A stretch of DNA of 6,405 nucleotides from positions 1 through 6,405 of the forward strand of contig JAJYYR010000047.1 of assembly GCA_021800805.1 (NCBI GenBank). Direction: 5' to 3'. Below are positions 6,404 to 6,405 of this stretch, in pieces (position 1 is the stretch's first letter; each line of letters starts with the position of its first letter). This stretch comes from a bacterium. Its GTDB lineage: Bacteria; SZUA-79; Acidulodesulfobacterales; Acidulodesulfobacteraceae. The position numbers and the translations under genes were made by a program. Below the pieces are notes generated by a model that did not search any database, was not told where the DNA came from, and worked only from the letters and a program-made list of their open reading frames with translations.

Positions 6404-6405
6404 CA

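Overview
The window reads as a dense, AT-rich bacterial chromosome fragment, probably from an anaerobe. The bacterial origin follows from an aspartyl-tRNA synthetase with the bacterial GAD insertion. The anaerobic lifestyle is inferred from a 2-hydroxyacyl-CoA dehydratase activase-type protein, a PerR-type iron/peroxide sensor and a relative of indolepyruvate:ferredoxin oxidoreductase. The sequence does not fix the phylum; a deltaproteobacterium-like lineage is only a guess.

Left block (+ strand, 1-5006): four genes follow each other with gaps of 18, 16 and 3 nt and no visible terminator, so they look like one transcription unit whose promoter lies outside the window. They are the C-terminal part of aspS, a 14-TM DHA2-family drug-type exporter with a TTG start behind a run of eight G, and two genes that match the layout of IorA and IorB (alpha and beta subunits of indolepyruvate:ferredoxin oxidoreductase). 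The last two have lost the residues that define that enzyme. The alpha-like protein keeps the domain order and eight cysteines for two [4Fe-4S] clusters, but the thiamine-diphosphate/Mg motif (GDS...DN) is gone. The beta-like protein has lost the family's glycine-rich loop and QRGG-type motif. This pair is the most unusual content of the window: a co-degenerated, possibly repurposed oxidoreductase with intact electron-transfer clusters.

Right block (- strand, 6405-4952): the C-terminal part of an acyl-CoA dehydratase activase-related protein (DUF2229 type) comes first, then, 57 nt downstream, a PerR-type Fur-family regulator. The gap holds a sigma-70-like promoter (TTGACA, 17 nt, AATAAT) overlapped by a perfect 22-bp palindrome, which suggests that the regulator controls itself. 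The regulator gene and the beta-like gene converge and overlap tail to tail by 55 bp. No RNA gene, insertion sequence or CRISPR array was seen, and no stretch longer than 300 bases lacks a gene.
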